DNA from: Alg239-R122 sp041746135
GTDB taxonomy: Bacteria > Pseudomonadota > Alphaproteobacteria > Sphingomonadales > Sphingomonadaceae
Length of the DNA stretch: 64,000 nucleotides
Direction: 5' to 3'
NCBI GenBank assembly: GCA_041746135.1
Contig: JBGTHQ010000032.1
Location: forward strand, 62,001-126,000
Shown here: positions 1 to 7,835 of the stretch, one piece after another
How the letters are laid out: each line of letters starts with the position of its first letter
How positions within the stretch are numbered: position 1 is the first letter of the stretch
Made by a program: the position numbers and the translations under genes
The notes under the pieces: generated by a model
The model's database searches: none
Told to the model about the DNA's origin: nothing
Seen by the model: the letters and a program-made list of their open reading frames with translations, nothing else

Positions 1-224
1 AATTTACCGGCTAGCCGAACGGGCCAGCCCTCGGCGCGGTGGATTAGCTGGTCATCGAGCGCAATCAATTCGGCCACTCCATATTGAGCTTGGCCAACGA
101 AAAGGGGTGGCCGAAATCCACCGGCGGAAGCAAGATCGCTCTCGGTGCTCCGGTCGAAGCCTGGGTGGGCTTGGGCAATAATGTGGCAGGCAGCTTTTCG
201 AGTATATTTGAGAGTATTGGTCAT
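1..224 (-). CDS. Unknown protein, 3' part cut by the window edge
   Basis: An open frame of 74 codons starts at the ATG at 222-224 and runs without a stop to the left edge. AAAGGA stands about 7 bases upstream as a ribosome binding site. The visible N-terminus (MTNTLKYTRK) is basic, followed by a soluble-looking sequence with no motif I recognise. It follows the AlpA-like gene and a 78-residue gene on the same strand, so it is probably element cargo in the same transcription unit. No function can be given. Confidence 0.5.
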   Translation of the reverse strand, partial: MTNTLKYTRKAACHIIAQAHPGFDRSTESDLASAGGFRPPLFVGQAQYGVAELIALDDQLIHRAEGWPVRLAGK

Positions 225-297
225 TAGTCGTTCCTTTCGAGCGACCTTATTTGGTTGCTACGATTCACTTAGAAGCGGAAAAGCGACGGCAATTTTG

Positions 298-534
298 CTA
301 GGTTCGCGAACCCACTTTTCCGTCTGTGTAATCAATCAACGGAAGGCCAAATTGCTGGCACCAAGAGAGCATCGCGCCCCAAGCTTCGTGCTTCGATCCA
401 TAGGATGATGGCGCACCGGCCCCGCACCGCAGCACAGGCTCAATAGACACAGTGTAGAGCGCCCCGTCCGGGCGGATCACGCAGAACGGCCCATCGTATG
501 GGGGTGGGGGCGGCTCCCGGTCGTCACGCCACAT
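298..534 (-). CDS. Small hypothetical protein of the element
   Basis: This 78-residue frame overlaps the end of the upstream AlpA-like gene by 11 bases, and GGAAAG stands about 9 bases before its ATG, which suggests coupled translation. The N-terminus carries a proline run (EPPPPPYDGP) followed by an FCVIRPDGALYTV stretch. I see no membrane segment or catalytic motif and do not recognise the family. It could be a spurious frame, but position, strand and the overlap favour a real gene of the integrated element. Confidence 0.45.
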   Translation of the reverse strand: MWRDDREPPPPPYDGPFCVIRPDGALYTVSIEPVLRCGAGAPSSYGSKHEAWGAMLSWCQQFGLPLIDYTDGKVGSRT

Positions 535-763
535 CGCGCTCGGCTTTCCGCTCCTTAAGCCAAGCGTCCAATTCAGATCGAATGAATAGGGAGCTTCGGT
601 TTCCCAAAGGAATGGGGGCAGGGTGGCCGTGATCCCGAATAAGGATCGCTAGGCCATTTTTGCCGACGCAAATCTCTCGCATCCAATCGCGGGGGCGTAT
701 TCCCAATGTTGGCGGCGGAGCTTTTTCCGGTTCCTTGATTTCATCAGTTTGCTGGTCAGTCAT
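524..763 (-). CDS. AlpA-like DNA-binding regulator / excisionase
   Basis: The protein has 79 residues, counted from the ATG at 763, which has GGAGA just upstream; a longer frame to 814 has no better signal. The C-terminal half has the pattern of AlpA/excisionase winged-helix proteins: a positively charged segment with PIPLGNRSSLFIRSELDAWL, the last part being the typical recognition helix ending before a basic tail (KERKAERD). Proteins of this family activate integrase genes or direct excision of P4-like elements. Its place two genes from the integrase fits. Expected role: control of integrase expression or excision; the exact role is inferred. Confidence 0.65.
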   Translation of the reverse strand: MTDQQTDEIKEPEKAPPPTLGIRPRDWMREICVGKNGLAILIRDHGHPAPIPLGNRSSLFIRSELDAWLKERKAERDVA

Positions 764-862
764 GGGTTTCTCCGTTTCGTTGACGGAGACCCTAAGAAGA
801 CTAATCGGGATCAATAGGAAGCAAGCGGAGCGCGTGAGTTGTTCGTCTAATTGCCGCGAAAA

Positions 863-1288
863 TCAGCCTTTCCGCTGAAATTTGTCGATCAGCCGCGCTG
901 TGTCTTTTTCTGACAATTCCCATCTCTGGGCCGCAATCTCCTCAGCAAGGGGCCGATCATGGCGATTGCGCTTACCCCAATGCAATTTGAAAATTGCCCT
1001 GATTCGCGGAACATCGAGGGCGGCGCGCTCAAAGTCGGGGAAGTCGTTTGATACGGGATCGGCGGGCTTTGGGCCACTTCGGTTACGAGGTTCTGGAGGC
1101 ACGAGACTAATGCCGAGCGATGCTGCTTCGTGCGCAAGCCTCGCCGCCCTGATGGACCATGAATTATTTTCATCAGATGCTCGCGAATTGAACCGCGTCT
1201 CATCCTGCCTATCCAGCTGCTCAATGATGAATTGCGAGAATGCTCGCCTTTCCAAGTCATTGGCCGGTTTCCACGGTGGAAGGCTCAT
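863..1288 (-). CDS. Hypothetical protein translationally coupled to the integrase
   Basis: I place the start at the ATG at 1288, which overlaps the TGA of the integrase gene as ATGA; this gives 141 residues. Longer frames would reach 34 bases into the integrase gene. The protein is charged and helical, with no membrane segment and no motif I recognise; the C-terminus (EKDTARLIDKFQRKG) is basic. The tight overlap suggests it is made together with the integrase and may serve in recombination or element maintenance, but this is inference from position only. Confidence 0.55.
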   Translation of the reverse strand: MSLPPWKPANDLERRAFSQFIIEQLDRQDETRFNSRASDENNSWSIRAARLAHEAASLGISLVPPEPRNRSGPKPADPVSNDFPDFERAALDVPRIRAIFKLHWGKRNRHDRPLAEEIAAQRWELSEKDTARLIDKFQRKG

Positions 1289-2538
1289 TTCACACATCCG
1301 GTCACGAATGCGGACCAATCTTCCATCATTGGCGCTCGCCTCTCAAAGAAGTCAGTGCGGAGGTAGGCGGAAACGGTTTCATCACTGGGGTAGTGCGCAA
1401 GCGCGACCTCAGCCAACTCGCCCGGATAAGTGGTTTGCTCCGCCACCCATGTTCGAAAGCTTGAACGGAAGCCGTGAACCACGGCTTTGCCCGCATAGCC
1501 CATGTCTTCTTTCAAGAGCTTGAGCATCGCCATATTGCTTAAGCCCTTTCCGCGTTTCGATATCGAGATGAAAACGTGCGGGTTGTCTTCTTCGCGGGGC
1601 AGGGCACGAAGGAGTGCGACTGCCGGTTTAGACAGCGGCACCCGATGATCCTCTCGCTTTTCTCCGCTTCCCTTCCGGCTTATCTTCATGCGCTTGGCCG
1701 GGATCGTCCAGATCGCATTATCCAAGTCGATCTCGTCCCAAACGGCGCCAATCACTTCCTTTGTGCGAAGGCCAGTGTGGATGAGGAACTCAAGAGCTTT
1801 CGGTGTCAGTCCTTGTCGCTGACGTAAATCCGCAACGAAGCCCGGCACTTGGGCATAGGGTAGCGATTTCTGATTCGTTGGTGTGTGGACCTTTTTCAAG
1901 TTGGGTAGTGACTTGCGGACACTGCTGCGATTTGCTGGGTTTGGTAGCGGGCGAAGTCCTGACTCAATGGCTTCCTCAAAAATCAAATCTAGGCGAGGGA
2001 GCAACCGCCCAGCAGTAACCGGCTTCCCCCCATCCTTCTTGGCTTTCCAGATAGGCCGCAACAGATCCAAGATGTCGGCTCGGTCTATCCGATCAACGCG
2101 AATATCACCGATGACCGGATAGACGTGCTTGCCTAGCGATCCGCGCCATGACTGCTCACTTTTGCCTTCTGCGTCCCATTCAGCCTTTTTCGTGTCGATA
2201 TATCGTTCGGCCAATTGCTCGAAAGTTGTTCCGTCACGTTGCTTGCGAACCTTCTGGCGCGCTGACCGCTGGCGATCCTCCAGTGGGTCAATCCCGTCAC
2301 GCACTAGGCGGCGAAGTTCAACGGCCCGGTCACGAGCTTCGTCAATCGACACATCGTCAATCGAACCCAAGCCCATCTCCCGTTCGCGGTAGCCATTCCG
2401 CGCTGATGCATCCGGGAAGCGATAGCAAAACGCCCAAGTTTTTCGTTTGTTTGCGCTCACAGAGAGGAAAAGGCCGCGCCCATCGGCGTATTTGCGCCGC
2501 TTGTTCGCCTTTTCAATATCTTTCTTGGTCAACCGCAT
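1285..2538 (-). CDS. int: Tyrosine site-specific integrase (P4-like)
   Basis: The protein has 417 residues, normal for P4-type integrases. The N-terminal about 90 residues (ADGRGLFLSVSANKRKTW) match the DUF4102 arm-binding domain, a SAM-like core-binding domain follows (TFEQLAERYIDTKK), and the C-terminal catalytic domain has the arginine in HTGLRTKEV, the H-x-x-R pair in HGFRSSFR (about 355-358), a second histidine in LAHYPSD (about 382) and the nucleophilic tyrosine in VSAYLRTD (about 392). All catalytic residues look present, so the enzyme is probably active. It lies next to tRNA-Ser, the likely attachment site, and heads the element's minus-strand genes. Confidence 0.93.
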   Translation of the reverse strand: MRLTKKDIEKANKRRKYADGRGLFLSVSANKRKTWAFCYRFPDASARNGYREREMGLGSIDDVSIDEARDRAVELRRLVRDGIDPLEDRQRSARQKVRKQRDGTTFEQLAERYIDTKKAEWDAEGKSEQSWRGSLGKHVYPVIGDIRVDRIDRADILDLLRPIWKAKKDGGKPVTAGRLLPRLDLIFEEAIESGLRPLPNPANRSSVRKSLPNLKKVHTPTNQKSLPYAQVPGFVADLRQRQGLTPKALEFLIHTGLRTKEVIGAVWDEIDLDNAIWTIPAKRMKISRKGSGEKREDHRVPLSKPAVALLRALPREEDNPHVFISISKRGKGLSNMAMLKLLKEDMGYAGKAVVHGFRSSFRTWVAEQTTYPGELAEVALAHYPSDETVSAYLRTDFFERRAPMMEDWSAFVTGCVK

Positions 2539-2715
2539 ATCGCCTCCTTACACCTGATCCTTCCCCGGATTTATCCCCGAAAAAAGACAAAACGTAAAGC
2601 GATTTGTAGAACCCAATCGAAGCCAATCGATCCTAGATTCTGACAGAAACCATTTGAATTACTTGATTTTCAAGTCTCAATCGGACCTAATGACAACTCA
2701 ATGGAAACGGGAATT

Positions 2716-2805
2716 TGGCGGACAGGGTGGGATTCGAACCCACGGAGAGCTTGCACCCTCGCCGGTTTTCAAGACCGGTTCATTCGACCACTCTGACACC
2801 TGTCC
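2716..2805 (-). tRNA. tRNA-Ser (anticodon UGA)
   Basis: The minus strand reads GGACAGGTGTCAGAGTGG at the 5' end and closes with CCTGTCC, a G discriminator and an encoded CCA. The acceptor arms pair over 7 bases. The anticodon arm is CCGGT-CTTGAAA-ACCGG, giving anticodon TGA at 2769-2771. The length of 90 bases with a long variable arm is typical of class II tRNA-Ser. Its 3' end faces the integrase gene and is the likely integration site. Confidence 0.97.
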
Positions 2806-2936
2806 TGCATAGCGAAAGCGTTCCTAGCGGGAGAGCGGGGCAAGTGCAAAGGCAATATGCAACGATTTGCGATGGAAAGTGTCTTCCATCCGATATTGGG
2901 GATTCCTTCTCGCCGCCAACTGTGTCAGAAGACGCT

Positions 2937-3980
2937 ATGATGAAAACGCTCCTTTCCCGTATTCGCCGCAAATCCATGCTGGCCTGCGCACTTGCCCTTT
3001 GCATGGCCGTACCGGCTTCCGCCCAGAGCGAATCCGGTTTCCAGAATTACTTGCAGGATCTGGCCACGCAGGCACGCCAGCAGGGCGTGAGCGAACGCAC
3101 CATCAATATGGTCATACCTTCGCTAACCTATAATCCGCGCGTCGTCGAACTCGATAAGGAGCAGCCGGGAGGAAGCGCCAATTCGGCCATTCCGCCGTTT
3201 GAACCCTATCGCCGCCGGCACGTCGATGCGGCACGCATCAATGGCGGCCAGCGCACTTATAGCGGCAACCTGTCGACGCTGTCCCGTATCGAACGCGAAA
3301 CCGGGGTGCCGGGGTCGATTATGGTGGCGATCTGGGGGCATGAAACCAATTATGGCAGTTATACCGGCGATTTCGACCTTCCGCGTTCGCTCGCTAGCCT
3401 TGCTTATGAAGGGCGGCGACGCGAATTGTTTTCAGGTGAATTTATTGCCACGCTGAAGATGATCGATCGCGGCGTTCCGCGCGAACGGCTTAAGGGAAGC
3501 TGGGCGGGGGCGTTCGGCTATCCGCAATTCCTGCCCTCGGTATATCTGCGTCTTGCCAAGGACGGTGATGGCGATGGCCAGGCCAATATCTGGTCGAGCG
3601 AGGCCGACACGCTGGCCTCTATCGCCAATTATTTCGTCAGTGCAGGGTGGCGACCCAATATTCCGTGGGGTGTGGCCGTCAACGTACCCGCTTCGCTCGA
3701 CCGGAATGCGATCCGCAACCGCACAAACAGTCCGCGCTGTCCGCGCGTGCACGAACGACACAGCGAATGGAAAACCATGGCGGAATGGCGTGCACTGGGT
3801 ATAGCGCCGCAATTCGGTGCTCTGCCCGGAGATGCCGTTATGGCGACTTTGCTGGAACCCGATGGCTCGGGACAGACGGCCTATTTGCTGACCAGCAACT
3901 ACCGTGTGATACTCGATTATAACTGTTCCAATTTTTATGCCTTATCAGTGGGGTTGCTGGCAGATGAAATCAGGCGTTAA
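2937..3980 (+). CDS. Lytic murein transglycosylase, MltB family
   Basis: The enzyme cleaves the MurNAc-GlcNAc bond of peptidoglycan in the periplasm. The open frame extends back to 2715, but that part is only the antisense of the tRNA-Ser gene; the ATG pair at 2937/2940 begins a clear signal peptide ending near VPASAQ (residue 30). The catalytic glutamate is E136 in AIWGHETNYG, followed by GSWAGAFGYPQFLPSVY and DGDGDGQANIW, all typical of the MltB/SLT family. Length 347 residues is normal. No lipobox is seen, so it should be soluble in the periplasm. It overlaps rlpA by 17 bases, and both act on glycan strands. Confidence 0.9.
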   Translation: MMKTLLSRIRRKSMLACALALCMAVPASAQSESGFQNYLQDLATQARQQGVSERTINMVIPSLTYNPRVVELDKEQPGGSANSAIPPFEPYRRRHVDAARINGGQRTYSGNLSTLSRIERETGVPGSIMVAIWGHETNYGSYTGDFDLPRSLASLAYEGRRRELFSGEFIATLKMIDRGVPRERLKGSWAGAFGYPQFLPSVYLRLAKDGDGDGQANIWSSEADTLASIANYFVSAGWRPNIPWGVAVNVPASLDRNAIRNRTNSPRCPRVHERHSEWKTMAEWRALGIAPQFGALPGDAVMATLLEPDGSGQTAYLLTSNYRVILDYNCSNFYALSVGLLADEIRR

Positions 3981-4968
3981 ATATATAGGGATTGTGTGTG
4001 CAGGGGCGTTGCTTTCGAGCTGCACATATTCGAACAACCGAGTTACATCCGCGTCTGATCGTACAGCACCTGCAGATTCCAGCGTCAGCGATGATATCGT
4101 AAAAATCGGCAATCCCTACAATGTTGCCGGCCGTACCTATACGCCGGTCGATATCACCGATTACGATGAAGTCGGCTATGCCAGCTGGTATGGCGAGGAA
4201 ATGGATGGCAGCGTAACCGCAAACGGAGAAACATTCGTGCCCGCCGGGATCAGCGCCGCGCACAAGACGTTACCGTTGCCCAGTTATGTTGAAGTAACCC
4301 GGCTCGATACCGGACGCACGATCCTGGTGCGGGTCAATGATCGCGGTCCTTTTTCGAACGACCGGCTGATCGATTTGTCTGCAGGCGCCGCTCGCCAGCT
4401 GGGGATCGACACTATCGGCGCGGCGACCGTACGCGTACGCCGCGTCAATCCGCCCGCGCAGGTGCGGGCCCAGCTCAGAAGCGGCCGCGAGGCCACCGTC
4501 CGCAACGAGACATCCGAATCGCTGCTGAAAATCCTGCGCGAACGGGCCGCGCAGCTGCCAAAGCCCGCAGCATCTGTGCAAAGTTCAGCGCCGCTTGCAT
4601 CGCCGCCCGTCGCTAAGGTTCGCCCTGATGCTGGGCTGGTGCAGCCTGTTGCCATGGCGCGCAGCGGAAAATTCATCATCGAAAGCGATGATATGACCCG
4701 CTCTGCGGCCAACACCTATGTGTCAAATCCGCGCACGTCGCCCGCGACCGGTACTGCGGGTTATTATGTGCAGGTAGCCGCATTCAGTTCACGCGCCCGT
4801 GCGGATAAACTGGCGGCCCGGATCGATGCAAAAGTCTTCCACAGCGCGGACCGGAATGTGTATCGCGTACGCTACGGCCCTTATAACACCGATTCGGCTG
4901 CAAAGCAGGGAATTGACAAGGCCCGCCAGAACGGCTTTGCATCCCCACGTATTTTGCGCGGCGAATAA
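3964..4968 (+). CDS. rlpA: RlpA-like lipoprotein with double-psi beta-barrel and SPOR domain
   Basis: Start taken at the ATG at 3964, giving a short lipoprotein signal with the lipobox LLSSC and lipidated Cys20. A double-psi beta-barrel domain follows (GYASWYGEE, LVRVNDRGPF, LIDLSAGAARQLG), the fold of RlpA septal lytic transglycosylases. After a linker rich in Ala, Pro and Ser, the C-terminal about 75 residues (YYVQVAAFSSRARADKLA to the end) form a SPOR domain, which binds denuded glycan at the division septum. Length 334 residues. It overlaps the transglycosylase gene upstream and lies 46 bases before the carboxypeptidase gene, forming a wall-turnover cluster. Confidence 0.9.
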   Translation: MKSGVKYIGIVCAGALLSSCTYSNNRVTSASDRTAPADSSVSDDIVKIGNPYNVAGRTYTPVDITDYDEVGYASWYGEEMDGSVTANGETFVPAGISAAHKTLPLPSYVEVTRLDTGRTILVRVNDRGPFSNDRLIDLSAGAARQLGIDTIGAATVRVRRVNPPAQVRAQLRSGREATVRNETSESLLKILRERAAQLPKPAASVQSSAPLASPPVAKVRPDAGLVQPVAMARSGKFIIESDDMTRSAANTYVSNPRTSPATGTAGYYVQVAAFSSRARADKLAARIDAKVFHSADRNVYRVRYGPYNTDSAAKQGIDKARQNGFASPRILRGE

Positions 4969-5014
4969 ACGATGGATAATGTTAAGTGATCAAACATATA
5001 ATATCAGGAATTTC

Positions 5015-6157
5015 ATGAAACACGCTGTATTTGCACCCATAATTGCGATTCCTCTCGCCACATCCACCTTTGCGCAAGCACCCACCTACACGACCGATGC
5101 GCCAATCGCCTACATGACTGACCTGTCTTCAGGCGCCGTGCTGTTTTCCAAAGATGCCGACCGGCAAATCCCGCCTGCGTCGATGGCAAAAATCATGACG
5201 GTCTATGTCGCCTTCGACTTGATCAAAAAGGGCGAACTTAAACTGGACGACAGTTTCACCGTTCATCCCGATACCTGGAGAAAGTGGAACAACCAGGGAT
5301 CGACCATGTTTCTGCCTGTCGGCGATAAGGTCAAGGTGCGCGATTTGCTTCACGGTATCGTGACGCTTTCGGGCAATGATGCCTGCGTTGTTCTGGCCGA
5401 AGGCATTGCCGGTACCGAAGATGCGTTCGTGCAGTTGATGAACAAACGCGCCGCGGAACTGGGTATGACGAACAGCCGGTTCGGAAACAGCAATGGCTGG
5501 CCCGATGAAGGCCGCACCGTGGTGACCGCACGCGATCTGGCGATGCTGAGCGCCGCGTCCGTCCGCAATTTCCCTAAGCTCTATACCGAATTTTACGGGC
5601 AGAAAGACTACGAATGGAACAATATCCGCCAGGCAAACCGTAATCCGCTGTTGGGCAAAGTCGATGGCGCGGACGGATTGAAAACTGGGCATACCGAAGA
5701 GGCCGGCTATGGTTTTGCGGGTTCGGCTGCGCAAAATGGACGCCGACTCGTAATGGTTCTGGCGGGTCTCGATAGCTATAATGGCCGGATCGCGGAATCG
5801 GTTAAGTTCATGAATTGGGGCTTTGCCAACTGGAAGAGCAAATCACTGTTCAAAAAGGGCGCAGTGATTGCGAACGCACCCGTTCAGTTGGGTTCTTCGC
5901 GTTCGGTGGATCTGGTCGCCCCGCGCGATCTTGCCATTGCCATGCCGCGTTCGGCGGGCGAGAATGTGACCATGAAAGTCGTTTATGACGGTCCGATCAA
6001 GGCTCCATTCGCACAAGGGGACACAGTCGCACAACTGGTGGTCTCGTCGTCCGACATGCAGGATCAGTCATTGCCGCTGGTCGCCGCGGAAACGGTCGAG
6101 ACAGGCGGATTTTTCAGCCGCATCTGGGCCGGTTTAATGTCCATATTCGGGGCGTGA
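5015..6157 (+). CDS. dacC: D-alanyl-D-alanine carboxypeptidase (PBP5/6 type)
   Basis: The enzyme trims the terminal D-Ala from peptidoglycan stem peptides. The start at 5015 follows an AGGA site and gives a signal peptide ending near TFAQA (22). The three penicilloyl-serine transferase motifs are present: S56-x-x-K59 (SMAK), S119-G-N121, and K223-T-G225. The N-terminal peptidase S11 domain is followed by a beta-rich C-terminal domain and a hydrophobic, amphipathic end (FFSRIWAGLMSIFGA) that would hold it on the membrane, as in PBP5. 380 residues. The symbol is by family; dacA or dacF would also be used. The stop lies just before tmk. Confidence 0.9.
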   Translation: MKHAVFAPIIAIPLATSTFAQAPTYTTDAPIAYMTDLSSGAVLFSKDADRQIPPASMAKIMTVYVAFDLIKKGELKLDDSFTVHPDTWRKWNNQGSTMFLPVGDKVKVRDLLHGIVTLSGNDACVVLAEGIAGTEDAFVQLMNKRAAELGMTNSRFGNSNGWPDEGRTVVTARDLAMLSAASVRNFPKLYTEFYGQKDYEWNNIRQANRNPLLGKVDGADGLKTGHTEEAGYGFAGSAAQNGRRLVMVLAGLDSYNGRIAESVKFMNWGFANWKSKSLFKKGAVIANAPVQLGSSRSVDLVAPRDLAIAMPRSAGENVTMKVVYDGPIKAPFAQGDTVAQLVVSSSDMQDQSLPLVAAETVETGGFFSRIWAGLMSIFGA

Positions 6158-6171
6158 AAGCCAAAGGTGAA

Positions 6172-6798
6172 ATGACACCGCGCTTCCTTTCTATTGAAGG
6201 CGGGGAGGGTACGGGAAAGACCACGCAGATAAAACTGCTCGCGCAATGGCTGGAAAGCCGGAATCTGGAAGTCGTCATGACGCGGGAACCCGGCGGCACC
6301 CAAGGCGCCGAGGCGATACGCGACCTCTTGATGACAGGGGTGCAAGACCGCTGGAACAGCCGCAGCGAAGCCCTGCTTTTTGCGGCGGCGCGGGCTGACC
6401 ATGTCGAAAAGTTGATCAAACCTGCCTTGTGCCAGAATAAATGGGTCGTATGCGACCGGTTCGTCGACAGCAGCCGGGCCTATCAGAGCGGCGGCAGCGG
6501 GCTGAGCGACGAGGACATCATGGAACTGCATCGTATCGGCAGCGCGGGCTGTCTGCCCGACATGACGCTCGTGCTGGACGTGCCGCTCGAACGGGCTATC
6601 GCCCGGGCCGATGCGCGCGACGGCGGGCAATCGGACCGGTTCGGGGCACGCGATCGCGACTATCATGACAACGTATCTGCCGCATTTCGCAGGTATGCGG
6701 CGGCCGAGCCCAAACGCTTTCGGATGATCGATGCGACCGGTGATGCTAAGACGGTGCATGGCAATATAGTAGCGGCGATAATGCCCTTGCTGTCATGA
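6172..6798 (+). CDS. tmk: Thymidylate kinase
   Basis: It phosphorylates dTMP to dTDP. The P-loop GGEGTGKTT stands at residues 10-18, the DRF motif in VVCDRFVDSSRAYQ binds the nucleotide, and a lid region with R (ARADARDGGQ) follows. The frame also allows a GTG at 6154 that overlaps the previous stop; I prefer the ATG at 6172 because AAAGGTG stands directly before it and because family members start close to the P-loop. 208 residues, the usual size. The stop overlaps holB as ATGA, a pairing common in alphaproteobacteria. Confidence 0.93.
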   Translation: MTPRFLSIEGGEGTGKTTQIKLLAQWLESRNLEVVMTREPGGTQGAEAIRDLLMTGVQDRWNSRSEALLFAAARADHVEKLIKPALCQNKWVVCDRFVDSSRAYQSGGSGLSDEDIMELHRIGSAGCLPDMTLVLDVPLERAIARADARDGGQSDRFGARDRDYHDNVSAAFRRYAAAEPKRFRMIDATGDAKTVHGNIVAAIMPLLS

Positions 6799-7805
6799 CG
6801 TCATTTTTGGGTCATGAAGCGCAGGAGCGCGCGATTCTGAAAGCTTTTTCAAGTCATAGAATGCATCATGCATGGCTGTTGACGGGCCAAGAAGGGATCG
6901 GAAAATCCGGTTTTGCATGGGCTACGGCCCAGCACATTCTGACACAAGAGCCAGACGATAGTTATAACAGTTTTACGCCCGATTTTGCGGGCGCTGCTGG
7001 TACGATGCTAAAAGCGCATACCCATCCCGACACGCATCACGTCGCGCTCGAACCAAAAGATGATAAAGAGCAGCGAAACCAGGAAAGCGGCAAGCTATTC
7101 GAAACACGGCGCAACATCACCGTCGACCAGGTCCGCCATTTACAGCGCAGGTTGCATTCCCGACCCAGCATGGGCGAGAGGCGGGCAATCATTATCGATT
7201 CCATCGATAACATGGAGCGAGGCGCCTCCAACGCGTTGCTAAAAAGTCTCGAAGAACCACCGATCAACACGTACTTTTTCCTGATTTCGCATAATCCCGG
7301 AAAACTTTTGCCGACAATACGTTCGCGCTGCCTGACGCTGGCATTTGGCCCTTTGAATGACGAAGATATGCGCAAAGTTTTGCGAGCACGCGATACCAGT
7401 ATATCCGATAAGGAACTGGGCGCTATGCTCGCTTTGGGTGCTGGGTCGCCCGGCCACGCACTAAAATTCAGCGCGCTCGGGATGGAGAACATCCACAGCC
7501 TCATGCAGAAAATCGCGGAAACGGGCGACCGTAGCCAGATCTTGCGCCTGCAGCTCAGCAAATCGCTGATCGGCAAGGCCAACAAGGATAAGCTTGCAGC
7601 TTTCATCGATTATGCGCCATTATTTGCCGCGCATACGAGTCGCCAGCGACGGGGTGGGGACCTTGCCGCCGCCATCAGCGTATGGGAAGAACTGGTACAG
7701 CTGGCCGAGCAGGCTCCAACTTATAATTTCACGCCGGAGACGCTCGTCTATCATATTGGCGGGTTGCTGGCACGTCTGACACCGCCTAGAGAAGCAGCTG
7801 CATAG
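6795..7805 (+). CDS. holB: DNA polymerase III subunit delta' (clamp loader)
   Basis: A 336-residue AAA+ protein. It shows HAWLLTGQEGIGKSGFA with a P-loop, the central VDQVRHLQRRLHSRP segment, the Walker-B region RAIIIDSIDNMERGASNALLKSLEEPP and the arginine-finger-like motif TIRSRCLTL, all typical of HolB. The protein loads the sliding clamp with the tau/gamma and delta subunits. It overlaps tmk by four bases and lies 30 bases before metG, so the genes tmk-holB-metG-tatD are very likely one transcript. Confidence 0.92.
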   Translation: MTSFLGHEAQERAILKAFSSHRMHHAWLLTGQEGIGKSGFAWATAQHILTQEPDDSYNSFTPDFAGAAGTMLKAHTHPDTHHVALEPKDDKEQRNQESGKLFETRRNITVDQVRHLQRRLHSRPSMGERRAIIIDSIDNMERGASNALLKSLEEPPINTYFFLISHNPGKLLPTIRSRCLTLAFGPLNDEDMRKVLRARDTSISDKELGAMLALGAGSPGHALKFSALGMENIHSLMQKIAETGDRSQILRLQLSKSLIGKANKDKLAAFIDYAPLFAAHTSRQRRGGDLAAAISVWEELVQLAEQAPTYNFTPETLVYHIGGLLARLTPPREAAA

Positions 7806-7835
7806 CCATAAATTTTACCTGCACAGGCCAATTTC

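Larger units (their letters stand above)
1..2715. mobile_element. Right end of an integrated genomic element next to tRNA-Ser
   Basis: A tyrosine integrase gene begins about 180 bases beyond the 3' end of a tRNA-Ser gene and reads away from it. Behind it, all on the minus strand, come a small unknown gene, an AlpA-like regulator and two more unknown genes, the last cut by the window edge. Integrases of this P4-like class recombine into tRNA 3' ends, so the junction should lie at the tRNA 3' end (about 2716). The distal attachment site and most cargo lie left of the window. No second copy of the tRNA end is visible inside the window, so the element size is unknown. Confidence 0.75.

Noticed and set aside
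882..1523. 213-codon plus-strand frame in the integrated element
   Set aside because: It is antisense to the integrase and the coupled gene, and its composition (Ser/Arg-rich) is that of a shadow.
2715..2936. N-terminal extension of the transglycosylase frame beginning MADRVGFEPTES
   Set aside because: This is the antisense translation of tRNA-Ser, a well-known false protein start; the signal peptide begins at 2937.
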